From the NCBI GenBank assembly GCA_014218235.1, contig JACBKR010000780.1, positions 62,001 to 126,000 on the forward strand: a stretch of 64,000 bases of DNA, given 5' to 3'. The notes below the pieces were generated by a model that was given only the letters and a program-made list of their open reading frames with translations, was not told the origin of the DNA and searched no databases. Source of the DNA: Colocasia esculenta. Lineage: Eukaryota; Streptophyta; Magnoliopsida; Alismatales; Araceae. Position numbers and translations under genes: made by a program. This document shows, piece after piece, positions 60,258 to 64,000 of the stretch (position 1 is the first letter of the stretch; every line of letters starts with the position of its first letter).

Positions 60258-62939
60258 CATCAAATCAGGATGGCCCCCGAAGACGAGGAAAAAATTGCCT
60301 TCACTATGGAAAAAGGTCTGTACTGTTTCACTCGAATGCCTTTCAAACTGAAGAATGCAGGAGCGACATACTAGAGGCTCGTCACCATGAGGTTCGAGCA
60401 TCAAATCGGGAAGACGATGGAGATCTACATCAACGACATGCTGGTAAAGAGTCGTCGAGCCGAAGACCATGTTTAGGACTTGGCCGAGACTTTCGAGGTA
60501 CTCTGATAGTACGGGATGAAGCTAAACCCCGAGAAGTGCGTTTTCGACGTACGGGCAGGAAAGTTCCTTGGATACCTCGTATCCAGCCAAGGCATTGACG
60601 TCAACCCCGACAAGGTGCAGGCAATCATCGACATGACGGCTCCGAGGACCGTCAAAGAAGTGTAGAGGCTCAACGGCCGGATCACCACCCTGAGCAGGTT
60701 CATGTCCTGATCAACCGTGAGATGCAAACCGTTCTTCGACGTGTTAAGGAAAGGAGGATTCAAATGGAATGACGACTGTCAAAAGGCCTTCGATGAGCTC
60801 AAGGCATACTTGGCCAATATTCCTACTATGAGCAAGCCTATAGCAGGAGAAGAACTACTCTTATACATCTCTGCGATAGCTCACTCAATCAGCTCGGTGC
60901 TCGTACGAGAAGAGGAGTGGAAACATCTTCCTGTATACTATACGAGCAAAGCTTTACGAGGAGCTGAACAACGCTACTTCGACCTCGAGAAGGTAGGGTA
61001 CGCGCTGGTGATGGCAACCCGAAGACTCCGACCATACTTCCAAGCCCACAAGATTGTGGTCCTCACCGACGCCCCCATCAAGCAAGTGCTCTGTCGACCC
61101 GAGGCCTTGGGGAGGATGGCGAAGTGGGTTATCGAGCTCGGCGAGTTCGACATCTCGTACAGGCCTTGGATCGCCATCAAAGCCTAAGCCCTCACTGACT
61201 TCATTTCTGAAGGAACAACGAGGTCACCTGAACTAGAAGTGATCGTCAAATGCTGGAGGGTCTATGTGGATGAGGCATCCAACTCGTAAGGCAACGGGGC
61301 TGGAGTCATCCTGCATTCCCCCAATGGCCTCATCTTAAGGTACGCAATTCGGTTCGGTTTCTCTGCTTCGAATAACGTAGCCGAGTACGAGGCTGTAATC
61401 TCAGGACTCAGAATGGCAAGATCGTTGGGAGAAACAAGAGTCCTCATCCACAGTGACTCCCAGTTGGTTGTCAGTCAAGTCTCAAAAGAATTCGAGGCAA
61501 GGGAAGAAAAGCTCGCATCATATATGACTGAGGTCCTAAGGATAATGGGTGATTTTGAGTCAGCAGAGCTGCTGAAAATCCCAAGAGCTGAAAATTCCCA
61601 AGCCGATGCACTGTCCAAATACACGGTTACTTCGAAATATCGTTCGGAGTCTTCGGTGCTCGTGGAGGAGCTCCACGAGCCTTCGGTGGGACCTGCAGAA
61701 ATCATGTGCGTTGAGGCTGAACCGACGTGGATGACTCCTATTATGGAGTTCATCCAAGATGGACGACTTCCAGAGGATCGAGGTGAAGCGCTGAAGACAA
61801 AGAGACGAGCTCCAAGATTTTTTATGATCGGCGACGACCTCTATAGGAAGGGCTTCAGCTATCCGCACCTGCGATGCGTGAACTTAAGGCAGGCCAAGGA
61901 GATCATTCAAGCGGTACATGAGAGCACGTGCGAGAGCCACACAGGACCGCAATCGTTGGTCTGAAGGATAACTCGGCAAGGTTACTGGTGGCTGACTATG
62001 TTGAAGGATGCTAAACGTTAAGTCAGAAGATGCCAACAATGCCAACTCTTCGGCAAAATAGATCGGCAGCCACCCTCGGGCCTCACTCTGTTGACAGCCC
62101 CATGGCCTTTCGCACAGTGGGGAATGGACATCCTCGGCCCATTTCCACCAGCCTCGGGGCAACGAAAGTTTGTTATCGTCGGGATCGATTATTTCACCAA
62201 ATGGGTGGAAGCTGAGCCACTGGCAAAGATAACTTATGCCAACGCGTGGGAATTCATCTAGAGAAATATTATTTGCAGGTTCGGGCTACCAAGGACAATC
62301 ATCACCGACAACAGAAAGCAATTTGATAACGCCATATTTCATCGCAACTGCGAAGAGCTCGGCATCGATCATCGATTCACTTCGGTCGCTCACCCGTAGT
62401 CTAATGGGCAGGATGAGGTGATCAACCGAACACTCCTTGATGGATTGAGGAGGAGGCTGGACGACCATAAGGGCCGATGGGCCGAGGAGCTATCCTATGT
62501 GCTCTGGGCTTATCGAGCGACGCCCCGAGAAGCTAATCGGGAGTCTCCTTTTGCGCTTGCCTTCGAAGTGGAAGCAGTGGCCCCTGTAGAACTGCTCGTA
62601 CCCTCAGAAAGAATTCTAGGGTTCGAGTGTGAGGACAACATGCGCCCGCTACATGCCGAGCTGGATTTAATCGAAGAGCGGCGGGACGAGGCAGCAGTGA
62701 GGGTGGAAGCCTACCAACGCAAGATGAAGCGGAAGTTCGACACAATTGTCAGACCTCGTCACTTCAATGTAGGCAGCCTCGTCCTTCGGAAACTCGCCAT
62801 CTCGGATCCCAAATCAGCAGGAGGAAAGCTTTCCCCTAATTGGGAGGGCCCATACCGGGTGGTCGAGAACCTCGGTCAAGGAGCTTACCGTTTGGCAAAC
62901 TTGAGTGGTTCGGCGGTTCCGAGGACATGGAATGCTTAA
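60258..62939 (+). pseudogene. RT C-terminal half, RNase H domains and integrase of the second gypsy element
   Basis: It resumes the RT after the nested element (QIRMAPEDEEKIAFTMEKGLYCF, MPFKLKNAGATY). The catalytic box reads YIND instead of Y-x-D-D. RNase H follows (KAFDELKAYL ... YYTSKALRGAEQRYFDLEKVGYALVMA), then LADFI-like and second RNase H segments (YVDEASNS, NNVAEYEAVISGLRMARSLG, IHSDSQLVVSQV), then integrase (ITRQGYWW..., FVIVGIDYFTKWVEAEPLAK, GLPRTIITDN) and a C-terminal GPYRVVENLGQGAYRLANLSG. The frame ends at a stop at 62937-62939. Several in-frame stops exist (for example near 60663, 61185 and 61962). The duplicated RNase H is a Tat-lineage hallmark. Confidence 0.88.
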
Positions 62940-62975
62940 CACCTTTGATGTTATTATCCTTGAGATATCAGTGAA

Positions 62976-63240
62976 GAACGAGGTCGCTTCGGCACTCTAA
63001 AGTCTAACGAGGTTGCTTCGGCACTCTAAATTCCCTAACGAGGTCGCTTCGGCACTCTCAAGTATCTAACGAGGTCGCTTCGGCACTCTAAAGTCTAACG
63101 ATATCGCTTCGGCACTCTAAATTCTCTAACGAGGTCGCTTCGACACTCTAAACACTAACGAGATCGCTTTGGCACTCTACACTAATGAGGTCGTTTCGGC
63201 ACTAAGTTCATAAACGAGGTTATGTCGGAACTTCGGAGTG
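62976..63240. repeat. Tandem array of about 28-34-bp units
   Basis: The word AACGAGGTCGCTTCGGCACTCTAAA recurs roughly eight times with small changes and spacer-length variation. It lies between the pol stop and the antisense ORF. No fixed repeat-spacer architecture, so it is not CRISPR-like. Confidence 0.85.
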
Positions 63241-63370
63241 CCGTTTATGGACAAGGTCATAGCATTGGCACTTGAACTCATACACGACAAAGAAAATAAA
63301 TACAAAAGCAGAAATTTGCTAGATATTATAAAATCGGCTCGGATGCCGAGAAGGTTTTACAATACACCGA

Positions 63371-64000
63371 TTAGGGCTCGGTGGTGGCCCCGGGTATAGG
63401 GACGACAGAAGAGTCGACCGCAGGGACAAGAGTGGAGGTGGCACCAACATCGGTCTGCCCCTCCTCTTCCTCGGGCTCGTCATCATCCACGGGTGGAGGC
63501 TGCACCTTGGACAAATCCAACTCGGGGAAGACCGCAGCTACACTTTTTAAGCAGAGTTTGTAACTGTCTCAGAATAGGCCGGTTATCTAATCAATGTGTG
63601 TGTCAGACTCCTTGTATTCGGCCACGGCCTTCCGGCATTCATTGGCCACGAGCTGGACGACTTCAGCCTTCGTTCACTCATGGGACTCCACCCCAGCCTC
63701 CTGTGCTACCTTCTCCACTTTCAGCAATAGTTTAAGTTTGTCCAAGCCCTTGGCAAGCGTGGTAGCTCGATCTTCGGACTTGCTAGCTCGGGCAACTTTA
63801 GCAGCAATCGACTCCTTCAGCTCGGCATTCTTCACCTCGAGGTCGGCGCACTTCTCCTCGATGACATGCAACCGACCCTCGATCGACGTCCGAGCCTGGT
63901 CCATCCGATGAAGTAGGGACCCGACCAGTCCCAGATGCTGTTGCAACCCCCGATAAAGCTCGTCGACGAGATCGGAGGACTTCATCGCAGCCGCCCGCGA
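63371..64000 (-). pseudogene. Antisense accessory ORF of the Tat-type element
   Basis: A minus-strand frame enters from the window edge and ends at the TAA at 63371-63373. It reads MKSSDLVDELYRGLQQHLG..., then a heptad-like coiled-coil stretch (HVIEEKCADLEVKNAELKESIAAKVARASKSED), then TKAEVVQLVANECRKAVAEYKESDTH. The tail is acidic, DDDEPEEEG. Three in-frame stops (near 63676, 63590 and 63575) interrupt an otherwise continuous frame. Antisense accessory ORFs between pol and 3' LTR are a known feature of Tat elements (Grande, RIRE2 and others) and their role is not established. The N terminus lies outside the window. Confidence 0.75.

Larger units (their letters stand above)
48784..64000 (+). 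mobile_element. Tat-type Ty3/gypsy retrotransposon, 3' LTR beyond the window
   Basis: 5' LTR 48784-49346 (TG...CA), primer-binding region 49347-49366, gag, protease, RT, RNase H, second RNase H, integrase ending at 62939, a tandem array and an antisense ORF. The 3' LTR is not reached. A non-autonomous LTR element is inserted in the RT (52080-60257). Coding parts are much better preserved than in the first gypsy element, yet several stops and shifts exist. Confidence 0.9.

Noticed and set aside
60258..62939. Integrated viral (pararetrovirus) origin for the RT-RNase H block
   Set aside because: The gag-protease-RT-RNase H-integrase order, LTRs and Tat-type double RNase H mark an LTR retrotransposon; no movement-protein or coat-protein motif was seen.
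62976..63240. CRISPR-like array
   Set aside because: Units are degenerate and directly abutting, with no unique spacers, in a plant retrotransposon.

Overview
This is a plant nuclear window that is almost entirely nested transposable elements around one intact host gene. The repeat content (Tat-type Ty3/gypsy elements with an extra RNase H and an antisense ORF, Ty1/copia, a CACTA transposon, PIF/Harbinger-like and hAT-like small elements) is typical of a large, repeat-rich angiosperm genome. The GC-rich third codon positions of the host gene suggest a monocot, but the species cannot be fixed from sequence alone. No tRNA, rRNA or CRISPR was seen.

Layout. 1-295: foldback MITE cut by the window edge. 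692-10779: old, degenerate Tat-type gypsy element with both LTRs and a near-matching 5-bp target duplication; a hAT-like MITE (4951-5452) sits in its pol and a 1-kb PIF-like element with a C-rich core (9608-10617) sits in its 3' LTR. 11011-12291: minus-strand LINE-like retroposon with a 16-bp target duplication. 12308-14708: intergenic decay with an LTR remnant and an 80-nt hairpin. 14709-25351: complete-ended 10.6-kb CACTA transposon (TTC duplication) with two broken transposase genes on the minus strand. 27068-39410: retrotransposon with LTRs of over 2 kb and an almost non-coding interior, hosting a solo LTR (31627-34847, GGTTG duplication) and a second PIF-like element with a G-rich core (35178-36166). 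39546-39990: old LTR fragment.

41649-43503: the one host gene, a four-exon class I glutamine amidotransferase-like gene (420 aa), with a TATA box, intact splice sites and an intact Cys-His-Glu triad.

45400-64000: nested stack. A minus-strand Ty1/copia element is interrupted at 48784 by a Tat-type gypsy element (48784 to beyond 64000). That element's reverse transcriptase is split by a younger, non-autonomous LTR element (52080-60257, CATCA duplication, LTRs nearly alike) whose only protein is a double CCHC zinc-knuckle Gag fragment. Between the gypsy pol and the window end lie a short tandem array and an antisense accessory ORF.

The elements do not form a pathway. Insertion order can be read from the nesting. 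The most unusual signals are: clusters of the 10-bp palindrome CTGTCGACAG in one LTR family; a nine-copy 181-bp tandem array inside a CACTA transposase intron; a 270-bp inverted repeat directly upstream of the main CACTA transposase; and a PIF-like family with long mono-purine/pyrimidine cores.
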